Shown piece after piece: positions 18,274-26,483 of a stretch of 64,000 bases of DNA (position 1 is its first letter; every line of letters begins with the position of its first letter). A program made the translations under genes and the position numbers. The DNA is from UBA11403 sp963784615 (GTDB lineage Bacteria; Pseudomonadota; Gammaproteobacteria; Legionellales; Legionellaceae). Location: the NCBI GenBank assembly GCA_963784615.1, contig CAWASG010000002.1, forward strand, positions 310,001-374,000, given 5' to 3'. Under the pieces are notes generated by a model. That model worked only from the letters and a program-made list of their open reading frames with translations. It ran no database searches and was not told the DNA's origin.

Positions 18274-19503
18274 TTATATCAAAATGTGGTCTTGCTCAAA
18301 CTCTGTTGGATCAATAAGCATGAATTTCGCTTGGTAAGGCTCAATCATGGCGATGATCTGTTCAATGAGTTGTTCGTTGGTTGGATCTTCAATGGCAATT
18401 TTCATCTGTTTTTTTGAACGATTTACATCAAACGCATAAATTTTATTGGATCTAAGCCAGCGTCCAATTTTTTTGGGAAGTTTAGTCAGCGATCTGAGGC
18501 TCATTTCCTTGACTTGACTTAGCGGAATCAAATCTAAACCATATTGTGATGAAAGCGCAGTAATAATCTGTTTTTCGGTGACCAGTTTAAATCGAGTTAG
18601 AGTTTCTCCCAGACGCTCTCCGGTTCTATAGTGCTCAATAATCGCATTCGTAAGATCAGATTTATTGACAAGATTCTTTTTTAATAAGATATCGCCTAAC
18701 AAGGCTTTATGTGGCGTCAGAATGTGACTTCCTGGAAAATGATGGTCTGTTTTGTCCCATGCAGGCTGTTTAGGACCTCCAGTGCTTGATTGCGCTTTAG
18801 GTGTTGAGTAATAGACATTAAATGCTTTTAATAATGCGTGTAGATTGATGACGTTTGCGTAAAACACTCTCGGTATGGATAAAAACATCGCCAGCCAGTT
18901 CCGATATACTCGCCACAATGCAATTGCACGTTGGAGTATACGTTCACACATCATGATGGATACAACCACAATCATTTGCCATACCCAGGGATGTAAATTA
19001 AATTGCTCTTGTATTGAGGGGTAGTTTGGGCTTTTATAGGTGATGAGTGAGTATAAAATCCAAAATATAAATACAAAATAACCTAGACCATTGACAAAAT
19101 GAGTGAATATGGCCTTTCTATCATGAGTAAGCGTAAACCTAACCGGCCATTTCTTTGGCCATATGATATGACCTGCTTCTTGAAAAACAATACCGATAAT
19201 CCAGCGGCTCTTTTGCCGGACCGCCTTTATATACTCAGTGGGAAACATCGCCCGGGTTGCGATATATTCGCTACTTTTCTTGATTACATTCCGGCCAAAA
19301 AATACCCATCTTTTTTTCCAATGTAAACGTGTAATTTTCTGAGTAACAAAGATTTGTTTTAACCCTTTTAAATGTAACAATAATGAGGTTCGATAATCTT
19401 CAGTTAATGAATTTGTCGAAAAAGGCGTCTTCGTGACAGGATCTTCCAATATTTCGAGAGCATGTCTTGAAAACGCAGTACCCACACCGGCAGATGGAAC
19501 ATG
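18274..19503 (-). pseudogene. nfrB: NfrB-like glycosyltransferase/MshEN gene, 5' part lost to an IS
   Basis: The C-terminal ~410 residues of a protein like bacteriophage N4 receptor inner-membrane protein NfrB (E. coli protein about 745 residues). Visible are VPSAGVGTAFSR, the GT2 acceptor motif SLTEDYRTSL, the processivity motif QKSRWIIGIVFQEAG, several membrane segments, then an MshEN-type domain (LGDILLKKNL...ERLGETLTRFKLVTEKQ) of the kind that binds c-di-GMP. The frame runs back without a start codon to the ISAs1 border at about 19504. The catalytic N-terminal half is missing and is not found on the other side of the IS. The remaining reading frame is intact, so the loss looks recent. Confidence 0.9.
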
Positions 19504-19548
19504 GCCAGGGCAGGATCACCAAAATCTTTTAATTAACAGCCAGATATG

Positions 19549-19590
19549 ATCAAATACACCTTTATTTTACAAAATAAGGGTGTATTTGAT
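19549..19590. promoter_or_regulatory. 42-bp palindrome over the transposase start
   Basis: ATCAAATACACC (19549-19560) pairs with GGTGTATTTGAT (19579-19590), and the intervening bases are themselves palindromic around TTATTTTACAAAATAA. The structure covers the ribosome site AAGGG and the ATG at 19589. A transcript entering from outside would fold and hide the start, a known way for insertion sequences to limit transposase synthesis. The regulatory role is inferred. Confidence 0.6.
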
Positions 19591-20707
19591 GTCATACAGT
19601 TTGATAGAACATTTTGATGATCTACCTGATCCACGCGTTAGAGGCCGTACAGATTATCCATTAATAGAGATTGTATTCCTCTGTATTAGCGCGATTGTTT
19701 CTGGATTTGATGGTTGGGAAGCGATAGAAGACTTTGGTCACGGTAAATTAGATTGGTTGAGGAAATTTCTACCATATGAAAATGGCATACCTCGTCATGA
19801 TACGGTTGCTCGTGTGATGTCTTGCCTATCACCAAAAGCACTGCAATCTTGTTTTGTCAGCTGGGTTCAATCCATAGCCAAAATAACAGAAGGAGAAATA
19901 GTAGCTATTGATGGCAAACAAGCTCGTCGATCTTATGACAAGAAAAGTCGCAAAGCAGCGATTCATATGGTTAGAGCATGGGCCTGTCAAAATGGTGTGG
20001 TTTTAGGCCAACAGAAGACTGATGCAAAATCCAACGAGATAACGGCCATCCCGCAGCTGCTAGATATCCTGGAACTTAAAGGATGTATTGTTACTATTGA
20101 TGCGATGGGTTGCCAACGTGATATTGCAAAAAAAATACGTGAGTGTGAAGCTGATTATGTCTTAGCACTTAAAGGGAATCAAAGCGAATTACAAGAAATG
20201 GTGAGCGATTTTTTTACGACCGCCATTGAAAAAAATTTTGTCGACGTTGAGCATTCTAGAACTGAAGATAATGATTATGGTCACGGCCGGATTGAATCAA
20301 GAATTTGCTATTCTGTTCCGCTCCCCGATTATCTTAAGGATTTTCGTAAAGACTGGACTGATTTAAAAAGTCTGGCTTGCATTATATCTTCTCGTGATAT
20401 TAACAATGTTGTTACCCAGGACGCACGATATTATGTGAGCTCACTTGAGGCGAATGCTTCTAAAATTATTCACGCAATTCGATGTCATTGGCATGTTGAA
20501 AATTCGTTACATTGGGTTATGGATGTTACGTTTAAAGAAGATGACTCAAGAATTAGACGCGGAGTCGCTGCAGAAAACATGAGTGTTATGCGACATCTGG
20601 CGCTGAATTTGATAAGAAAAGAGTCTGAGTCAAAGTTTTCAGTCCCTCGAAAAAGACGAAAAGCAGGTCTTTATGATGAGTACAGGGAAAAGGTGTTAGG
20701 AATTTAA
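19589..20707 (+). CDS. ISAs1-family transposase
   Basis: A 372-residue DDE transposase of the ISAs1 (H-repeat-like) group. Typical blocks are FDDLPDPRVRGRTDYPLIEI at the start, VAIDGKQARRSYDKKSRK (first Asp), VTIDAMGCQRDIAKKIRE (second Asp) and HWHVENSLHWVMDVTFKEDD near the C-terminus with the catalytic Glu. ATG 19589 lies eight bases after AAGGG; the in-frame GTG at 19580 is less likely. The gene is intact, so the element may still be mobile. Confidence 0.95.
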   Translation: MSYSLIEHFDDLPDPRVRGRTDYPLIEIVFLCISAIVSGFDGWEAIEDFGHGKLDWLRKFLPYENGIPRHDTVARVMSCLSPKALQSCFVSWVQSIAKITEGEIVAIDGKQARRSYDKKSRKAAIHMVRAWACQNGVVLGQQKTDAKSNEITAIPQLLDILELKGCIVTIDAMGCQRDIAKKIRECEADYVLALKGNQSELQEMVSDFFTTAIEKNFVDVEHSRTEDNDYGHGRIESRICYSVPLPDYLKDFRKDWTDLKSLACIISSRDINNVVTQDARYYVSSLEANASKIIHAIRCHWHVENSLHWVMDVTFKEDDSRIRRGVAAENMSVMRHLALNLIRKESESKFSVPRKRRKAGLYDEYREKVLGI

Positions 20708-20729
20708 ACTTTGACGCTCTTGCCCTGGC

Positions 20730-21522
20730 TAAATTAGCGATTCGTCAACATAGCGCTTCACCTAACGATTTTGAATCGGTAACCATATCTATTCCTGCGC
20801 ACCTGCCACATATAGGCTCAACGGCAATTTGTTTGAATTTTATACGAACCATATGTATTAACTACATGGTTAATCAACCACAGATCAATATAATTACTGG
20901 CGTAGTATAATTTGGCATAAATGGGTAAATAGTCGGCTTTTTTGAAGCCTCAATTAAATTTTCTATAAAATAAGTCTACAGATCCCTCCCAGCGAGGATT
21001 GTAGACCTGTCTGAAATACGAAGTGACCTATTTGCACACGTATCATGACTTACCCCGATCCAGTGCTGGTGTGAGATAAAGGTTCGTTTAAAGGAAAAAA
21101 CAGTTACTCCTTAATTCGTCATTTTTAATTAACGGGAATTTATTCAACCTATTGATAATTAATTAAATAACTAAATTAAGCATATTTTGGTGTGCTCAAT
21201 AAAACACCCAAATGTATGCCCTATAATTTTGACATTAATTCATTGATTATTATGAATTAATTTTAAAATTTACATTGAAATAAGCCAGATTTCGGCACTT
21301 CACAGCACGATCTTTAGTCCCAGGCCTACTTCCTCACCAACCGATTCGTCAGTGGATGTTGAGTTTATGTACCACGCCGTTAACATTTTTAGTGATAAAT
21401 CATAAATCGACCTGGTGATTTGTTTGACAAGCGCTGTTAATGAGAGTAGAACTCTAATGAGCAAATATAAAAGAGTGTGAATTTACACACGAAAATATAT
21501 TTGGTTAAAATAAGGTATTACT
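20730..21522. other. Gene-poor stretch with a possible gene remnant
   Basis: Directly after the IS, a plus-strand frame is open from 20722 to a stop near 20910 (translation includes SVTISIPAHLPHIGSTAICL). It has no start of its own, so it may be the tail of an unrecognised gene cut by the rearrangement. A short GTCTACA...TGTAGAC repeat lies at 20974-21006. The remainder is AT-rich with no credible gene up to the secreted-protein promoter region. Confidence 0.5.
21424..21452 (+). promoter_or_regulatory. Candidate sigma-70 promoter for the secreted-protein gene
   Basis: TTGACA at 21424-21429, a 17-base spacer and TAGAAC at 21447-21452 lie about 70 bases before the GTG start at 21523. The -35 is perfect and the -10 matches four of six positions. 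Assignment is by sequence match only. Confidence 0.5.
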
Positions 21523-21933
21523 GTGAATAAAATTAAATTAGCTTGTATCGTTTCTTTGCTTTCTTCTAGCTTTGCATATGCAGCGCTTCCTTGCGATGGG
21601 TTTGAGCTTAAAATTAAAAATAACTTAGTGGACGACTTATTAGTTACCACTATAAAATTAAATGGCGCAGATCTTCAGCCAGGTGGGATTCAAAAAGTTG
21701 GCGGTAAAACAGCTCAGGTTTTTTCCGTTAATTCAAGCTCGCAAAATACTCCTATGACTGGGGAATTTGTATTTCATACGATAACTCTACCGAGTAGAAC
21801 AGTTAAAATTAAATTTAATCTAGATAATTTGAATCTTGTTTGCAAACATACTGATCTATCACCTGAAGGCGATTATGCGGTTGAAAGTACTCGTTTACCT
21901 GGCTCAGTTAACTATACAATTAATAATAAATAA
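21523..21933 (+). CDS. Unknown secreted (periplasmic) protein
   Basis: A 136-residue protein with a clear signal peptide (IKLACIVSLLSSSFAYA, cleavage after AYA near residue 20) and a mature part rich in beta-forming residues. Two cysteines in the mature part could form a disulphide. I recognise no family. It starts with GTG, with AAGG upstream, and may share a transcript with the lipoprotein gene 105 bases downstream. The likely location is the periplasm or outside the cell. Confidence 0.75.
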   Translation: MNKIKLACIVSLLSSSFAYAALPCDGFELKIKNNLVDDLLVTTIKLNGADLQPGGIQKVGGKTAQVFSVNSSSQNTPMTGEFVFHTITLPSRTVKIKFNLDNLNLVCKHTDLSPEGDYAVESTRLPGSVNYTINNK

Positions 21934-22038
21934 CATTTTAAATAAGCCAAGCATGGCTTTAACTGCCTGATATAACTAACAATGACTGATTCGAGCAAAA
22001 ACGATTAACAGATATTGAATTAAATACCGGAGTTTATA

Positions 22039-22404
22039 ATGACACTAAAATTAACGCTAATAACTGTTTTTATATTATGTATAGCTGCTTGCACTCATGC
22101 TCCATCTACAGGAGAAAAAATGTTAAATCATTCAGATGAGGCAAAAAGATTAAGTACGCAGTGGACTAAGGGTGAACAAAATATTGCTGAGTCAAAAAAA
22201 TTAGAAAAAAGAGGACAGCAACACATTAATTCTGGAAATAAAAAAATAGTGAAGGGTAAAAAATTAATCGCTAGTGGAAAAAATGAGGTTAAAAAAGGAA
22301 ATGAAATGCATGATCTTTCGCATGCGAAATTGGACAACGGACAACGCCAAAAACAAGAAAGCGAATCTCAATTTATTGAACAATATCCTGGTGGATTAGA
22401 ATAA
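22039..22404 (+). CDS. Small Lys-rich lipoprotein
   Basis: A 121-residue protein with a lipoprotein signal (LITVFILCIAAC, lipobox IAAC, acylated Cys18) and a very polar, Lys/Gly-rich helical mature part. About four repeats of a ten-to-twelve-residue unit around SGNKKIVKGKKLIASGK lie between residues 60 and 95. Such repeats suggest an extended coiled helix that may contact peptidoglycan or nucleic acid. No named family is recognised. The start has a GGAG-like site (CCGGAG) nine bases upstream. Confidence 0.75.
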   Translation: MTLKLTLITVFILCIAACTHAPSTGEKMLNHSDEAKRLSTQWTKGEQNIAESKKLEKRGQQHINSGNKKIVKGKKLIASGKNEVKKGNEMHDLSHAKLDNGQRQKQESESQFIEQYPGGLE

Positions 22405-22409
22405 GAATT

Positions 22410-22474
22410 CCTGCCGGCTGTCACACATTCGTCGTTCTTCGCAACGATGAGTATGTGTCAGCCAGGTAGGCAGG
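22410..22474. repeat. Long imperfect hairpin after the lipoprotein gene
   Basis: CCTGCC (22410-22415) and GGCAGG (22469-22474) frame a longer pairing in which GGCTGTCACACATTCGTCGTT faces AACGATGAGTATGTGTCAGCC around a short loop. It begins six bases after the lipoprotein stop. It may end that transcript, but only a short T-run (TAATTTTG) follows, so it may equally be a dispersed repeat. Confidence 0.55.
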
Positions 22475-22608
22475 TAATTTTGTGACAGGGGTTTGAGGTC
22501 CAGACGACCGAAAACGTACGCTAAGTTTTAACTCTATGATTTATATGATGTTAAAAAACAGGAAATCTATAGGGTAAATGCCGCTCTACAAAATTTACGG
22601 ATGAATTT

Positions 22609-22637
22609 CGTTCACAACGATATGAACGTTGTGAACG
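22609..22637. promoter_or_regulatory. Perfect 11-bp palindrome, operator-like
   Basis: CGTTCACAACG at 22609-22619 is mirrored by CGTTGTGAACG at 22627-22637, with seven bases between. The dyad is of the size bound by a dimeric repressor, but no gene start lies close by on either strand, so the role is open. The whole 22405-23051 interval contains no gene I can support. Confidence 0.4.
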
Positions 22638-22903
22638 GAAACCACCTTAGGTCTGATTATAGCAGTAACTAAGCTTAGTAGGGGCGTGATGGAGCGCGAA
22701 TTAATATAATAAGTGAAATAACGGTCATTCCGCACCGTAGCACGAGAAATGAGGTTTAATTAGGAAAAGAATGGGCTTGGGTGCGTAATGGCAAGTATAA
22801 GATCTACAAACATAAGATAATCAGCAATACATTATCTTATGTTGTCAATTTCTCGGACTTTAGCGGGAATCCTGCATTTATTGTCTGTGTTTCTACCGGC
22901 GGT

Positions 22904-23017
22904 CACATTGCCGATCGGTTACTTTGTCCTACCCACCAGGTTCATTTGATGCAGTTCATCATCCGTAATGATTTGTCTATTCATTATGGTTCAATCAGGA
23001 TATGGTTGAACCATTAG
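22904..23017 (+). repeat. Diverged repeat block A (pair with 23902-23995)
   Basis: Two segments recur about 1 kb away. TTGTCTATTCAT followed by a GATATGGTTGAACCATTAG stretch (22973-23017) matches 23902-23946. The block 22904-22938 (CTTTGTCC.ACCCA part) matches 23961-23995. The order of the two segments is reversed between the copies. They flank the small membrane-protein gene 23052-23618 and may be degraded ends of a duplicated or mobile unit. Confidence 0.5.
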
Positions 23018-23051
23018 CCTTGAGGACGTGATGCCCCCAAGGCAAAAATTA

Positions 23052-23618
23052 TTAGGTAGTCATCTTAAGGTTGGGAAAAATAAATTCTCCTTCTGCATAG
23101 AGACCCCAGTCCTGCTCATCGAGGTCTCGTGCGAACTCATCAATCCGGTGCATTGTTGCAGAGGGGCCTGTTGCAACGCCGCTTTTAAAAAAGCCGTAGC
23201 CACCTGCGCCGAGAAGTGAGGCTGCTGCTATGCTCACAAGTGCTGGGAAAAAGATAATGCCCGCTACTAGCGCTGCAACACTGAGAGCAACCATGATACG
23301 GCCGATAACCTTAAGTCCCGCGGATGGGCTTCCTTGCATTGTATTGGCTATCGCTTCATATTGGCTATGTGTAAGCGCACCTGTTAGACGCCTATGGCTG
23401 CTTGCTAAAGCAGAGGCTAACTCATGAGTAGGTACAGACCCATCATTTTTTAGCAATTCAGTCTGATGAAGCAGTTCATCGATGAGTTGATTCAATCTAG
23501 GGTTCTGAATACCTGTAGTCCTGTATAAATTTAATATTCTTTTGTTTTCTTCATAATTGTTGTTGGCTGTAATAGCAGCCTCGACTTGGTTTGTTTGTGG
23601 CTGTATATCTTGTAACAT
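23052..23618 (-). CDS. Unknown protein with C-terminal membrane hairpin
   Basis: A 188-residue protein. The first ~105 residues are polar and helical. Two adjacent hydrophobic segments (about 108-130 and 132-150, Gly/Ala-rich) and a 35-residue acidic tail follow. There is no signal peptide. A GGAAAA-type ribosome site lies upstream of the ATG. I recognise no family. A soluble head with a late hairpin anchor resembles some membrane-targeted effectors and small-colicin-like proteins, but this is only a structural likeness. Confidence 0.7.
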   Translation of the reverse strand: MLQDIQPQTNQVEAAITANNNYEENKRILNLYRTTGIQNPRLNQLIDELLHQTELLKNDGSVPTHELASALASSHRRLTGALTHSQYEAIANTMQGSPSAGLKVIGRIMVALSVAALVAGIIFFPALVSIAAASLLGAGGYGFFKSGVATGPSATMHRIDEFARDLDEQDWGLYAEGEFIFPNLKMTT

Positions 23619-23901
23619 CTCTTATTTTCCTTCTCTGATAATTAAAATTTCAATCAGCAATATAAATTATGCCGGTTTGAAAGCAGAAACCTTATTTTCT
23701 TCCGAATCCACTGTAAAAAAACAAAGCGAATTGTTTTTAATGGGTCATAATACAATGACAGGTTTGCCTTGTATATACGTAGAATTACGTAGACTGGGCA
23801 AAAAAATCAGTCTTTTGGAAAATTTAATGAGCTACAGAGGTTCGAACCCGAAATCCTCTAAATTGCGGGCGAAGTATAAATAGTGGAGTATCAACAACAC
23901 G

Positions 23902-23995
23902 TTGTCTATTCATCGTTGTAGAATCACGATATGATTGAACCATTAGTCTGGTTGGGTGAACACGTTGCCTATCGGCTCCTTTGTCCACCCAACCA
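23902..23995 (+). repeat. Diverged repeat block B (pair with 22904-23017)
   Basis: The second copy of the segments described at 22904-23017; here the TTGTCTATTCAT segment comes first. It lies just before the cinA-like gene. The 23619-24027 interval otherwise shows no supported gene. Confidence 0.5.
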
Positions 23996-24027
23996 AAGCT
24001 TACATTAAACAGGAGCACAGTCTTATC

Positions 24028-25140
24028 ATGACGTTAGCCATTTTAGCGACCGGTGATGAAATCATTCACGGTGACACCTTGAATACGAACGGGCATGAAA
24101 TCGCGAAAACCTTGAGCTCGGACGGGGTGCCGTTGGGTTTGCAGCTGGCCTGTAGTGATAAAGAGCATGAATTGTTGGAATGCATCGGCTTTCTTGCAAA
24201 GCAGCACGATATTATTTTGAGTATCGGTGGTCTTGGACCGACAACAGATGACAGGACGAGATTTGCTTTTGCGCAGTATTTAGGGCTGGACTTAATCGAG
24301 TATCCAGATGCCATTGCGCATATCCAGGCTCGTTTGAAACGGGCGAATCTGCCGTTTGATGCCGGCAATCGACTTCAAGCCCTTTTTCCCAAAGATTCAA
24401 CACTTCTTCCCAATCCCAATGGTACTGCGATGGGATGCATGTTTTCAGCGCAAAATAAATTATTCATATTGTTGCCAGGGCCACCGCGTGAGTGCCTGCC
24501 CATGTTTCATCATTATGTCGTGCCGAGGTTACAGCAAACGCAGCATAGTCATAAGCAAATGCTTTCCTGGCAGTTATTTGGCGTTGCGGAAGGGCAGGTA
24601 GCGGAGATGTTGGAAGGCGCGCTGGCAGGAATTCATTGTAATACCGGTTATCGTTTAGACGTTCCTTATCTTGAGTTTAAAGTCCGATGTGAACCTGATG
24701 TTGCCGAATCGGTTAAACAGTCTATTGAGCCTCTTGTCGCCCCCTATATTATTTCTCCACCGAAACAAAAAGCTTCGCGAATGCTGCGTGATCGGCTGAC
24801 TGAGATGAAGGAGCATGTGGTTATTCTGGATAGAGCGACGGGTGGCGTACTAGAAACACTCTTGCGATGTCCACAGAATACGGAGTACGTTAGTTTTTAT
24901 GAACAGAATCAGCCTGCCAAATATCATTTTGACATGAGCGGTCTTGATGTGTTCTGGGAGTCAAATAACACTGCGACAACGGCAGATGTGTTGATCAAAT
25001 ATAAAGGCTTGCAGGGTTATGGATTCGAGCGTCATTCAGTACCTTATCGAGGACATGCCTGGGTACTGCACTATGCTGCTGAATGGTTAAGCTTCAGGAT
25101 TTTGCATCTCATCGATCAAATTCATCAAGGCATACGATAA
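24028..25140 (+). CDS. CinA-like protein with degenerate PncC domain
   Basis: A 370-residue CinA-family protein. The N-terminal MoaB/MogA-like domain is well kept (ILATGDEIIHGDTLNTNG, IGGLGPTTDDRTRFA, LLPGPPRECLPMF; residues 1-170), followed by the middle linking domain. The C-terminal ~110 residues correspond to the NMN-deamidase (PncC) domain, but the catalytic AESCTGG motif reads DRATGG, so the nucleophilic Ser is absent. Deamidase activity is therefore doubtful, while the pyrophosphatase-type N-terminal activity could remain. ATG 24028 with AGGAG upstream is preferred over the longer frame from 23956. Its end overlaps the convergent obgE by 54 bases. Confidence 0.88.
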   Translation: MTLAILATGDEIIHGDTLNTNGHEIAKTLSSDGVPLGLQLACSDKEHELLECIGFLAKQHDIILSIGGLGPTTDDRTRFAFAQYLGLDLIEYPDAIAHIQARLKRANLPFDAGNRLQALFPKDSTLLPNPNGTAMGCMFSAQNKLFILLPGPPRECLPMFHHYVVPRLQQTQHSHKQMLSWQLFGVAEGQVAEMLEGALAGIHCNTGYRLDVPYLEFKVRCEPDVAESVKQSIEPLVAPYIISPPKQKASRMLRDRLTEMKEHVVILDRATGGVLETLLRCPQNTEYVSFYEQNQPAKYHFDMSGLDVFWESNNTATTADVLIKYKGLQGYGFERHSVPYRGHAWVLHYAAEWLSFRILHLIDQIHQGIR

Positions 25141-26112
25141 TGCTTCTGTGCCTTCACGGTTGATTGCTGAAATGGCAAAGGTTTTTCCCTTCCAATTTAA
25201 AGCATCGATAATCCGCTGCATGGTTTGTTCGCGCTCAGCAAGATCGGGGATCATGTCGATTTTGTTAAAGACAAGCCAGCGAGGTTTGTTTAATAATTCT
25301 GGACTATAAGCGGCTATTTCATTGAGGATGGTTTTAGCTGATTGAATAGGATCAGACTCATCTAATGGTGCGATGTCGACAATGTGTAATAAAATACAGG
25401 TTCGCGATAAATGTTTTAAAAATTGTATGCCAAGCCCCGCGCCTTCAGATGCCCCTTCAATTAAGCCAGGGATATCCGCCATCACAAAGCTTTTATGTGG
25501 AGATGTGCTTACAACGCCCAGGTTGGGATGTAAGGTTGTGAATGGGTAGTCGGCTACTTTGGGTTTTGCACTGGAGACGGCACGAATCAGCGTGGATTTA
25601 CCTGCATTGGGTAGTCCTAATAATCCTACATCGGCCAACACGCATAACTCCAGGCGTAACGGACGTGTTTCACCCTCAGAGCCTTTACTGGTTTTTCGTG
25701 GTGCTCGATTGACGCTGCTTTTATAACGGGTATTGCCTAAACCATGAAAGCCACCTTGAGCGACAATAAGTCGATCGCCTGCGTGGTTAATATCACCGAG
25801 AAGTTCACCGGTGTCGGCTTCATAGACCATGGTGCCAACAGGGACGGGGATGATTAAATCATCGCCCTTTTTGCCGGTGCAATTCGCACCCATGCCACCT
25901 TGGCCATTTTGAGCTTTGAAATGTCGTTGATAACGAAAGTCGATTAAGGTATTCAGGCCTTCGGTTGCTTGCAGGTAGACACAACCGCCATCACCGCCAT
26001 CGCCGCCATCCGGACCACCCATCGGTTCGCATTTTTCGCGCCGAAAACTCAAGCAGCCATTGCCGCCGTTTCCAGCAGTGACGTTAATAATGGCTTCATC
26101 GACAAATTTCAT
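25087..26112 (-). CDS. obgE: Ribosome-assembly GTPase ObgE/CgtA
   Basis: A 341-residue Obg GTPase for large ribosomal subunit maturation and stress control. The glycine-rich Obg fold fills residues 1-158 (GGPDGGDGGDGG). The G domain has GLPNAGKSTL, DIPGLIEGASEGAGLG and FNKIDMI. The protein ends soon after the G domain with a short tail. It lies downstream of rplU-rpmA as in most proteobacteria, though a hairpin and T-run at 26138-26178 separate it from rpmA. Its 3' end overlaps cinA on the opposite strand. Confidence 0.98.
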   Translation of the reverse strand: MKFVDEAIINVTAGNGGNGCLSFRREKCEPMGGPDGGDGGDGGCVYLQATEGLNTLIDFRYQRHFKAQNGQGGMGANCTGKKGDDLIIPVPVGTMVYEADTGELLGDINHAGDRLIVAQGGFHGLGNTRYKSSVNRAPRKTSKGSEGETRPLRLELCVLADVGLLGLPNAGKSTLIRAVSSAKPKVADYPFTTLHPNLGVVSTSPHKSFVMADIPGLIEGASEGAGLGIQFLKHLSRTCILLHIVDIAPLDESDPIQSAKTILNEIAAYSPELLNKPRWLVFNKIDMIPDLAEREQTMQRIIDALNWKGKTFAISAINREGTEALSYALMNLIDEMQNPEA

Positions 26113-26137
26113 GGTTTCTCAGCGGGCGAGGGTGTTT

Positions 26138-26178
26138 AAAAAAAGATAACCGGCTCAGTCAATGGTGCACCGAGCCGG
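26138..26178 (-). terminator. Intrinsic terminator after rpmA
   Basis: On the minus strand a CCGGCTC/GAGCCGG stem (26172-26178 with 26150-26156) is followed by TTATC and seven T residues (26138-26144 on plus as A). It lies between rpmA and obgE, so obgE may depend on read-through or its own promoter. Confidence 0.75.
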
Positions 26179-26203
26179 CTAAGTCAATCATGATTGCGGT
26201 TTG

Positions 26204-26470
26204 TTATTCTGCAGCAATTTGCTCAATCATAACAAACTTGCGGTTTGCTTTGCCTTTGGTAATGAAAGTAACAAAACCTTCGAGTAGGGCAAATAATGTG
26301 TGGTCACGACCTAAACCAACACCTTCACCGGCATGAAAACGTGTGCCACGTTGACGAACCAAAATCTCGCCAGCGCGTACATATTGACCGCCAAATCGTT
26401 TGACTCCAAGATACTTAGGATTCGAGTCACGTCCGTTACGGGTACTACCACCTGCTTTTTTAGTTGCCAT
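26204..26470 (-). CDS. rpmA: 50S ribosomal protein L27
   Basis: An 88-residue ribosomal protein near the peptidyl transferase centre. The N-terminus MATKKAGGSTRNGRDSN and the block RQRGTRFHAGEGVGLGRDHT are characteristic. It follows rplU by 13 bases in the normal rplU-rpmA pair. The start has an AAGAGG-type site. No anomaly. Confidence 0.99.
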   Translation of the reverse strand: MATKKAGGSTRNGRDSNPKYLGVKRFGGQYVRAGEILVRQRGTRFHAGEGVGLGRDHTLFALLEGFVTFITKGKANRKFVMIEQIAAE

Positions 26471-26483
26471 TATTTATATCCTC

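Larger units (their letters stand above)
19504..20729 (+). mobile_element. ISAs1-family insertion sequence, about 1.2 kb
   Basis: The terminal inverted repeats read GCCAGGGCAGGATCACC at the left end and, complemented, GCCAGGGCAAGAGCGTCA at the right end. One ISAs1-type transposase gene fills the interior. I see no direct repeat in the two flanks, and the flanks do not belong to the same gene. That suggests a deletion or recombination through the element after insertion. Borders are accurate to about two bases. Confidence 0.88.

Noticed and set aside
19483..19485. GTG at 19485 as the true start of an independent 403-residue protein
   Set aside because: The frame continues upstream without a stop to the IS edge, and the residues there (HVPSAG) match the interior of NfrB, so this is a truncated gene rather than a new start.
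20974..21006. GTCTACA...TGTAGAC pair as a terminator or operator
   Set aside because: Only seven paired bases, no T-run, and no gene start nearby.
22781..23017. 78-codon frame on the plus strand in the gap after the lipoprotein gene
   Set aside because: No ribosome site, no coding-like composition, and it overlaps the diverged repeat block.
23557..23883. 108-codon plus-strand frame overlapping the start of the 188-residue gene
   Set aside because: Antisense to a better-supported gene, no recognised motif and no ribosome site.
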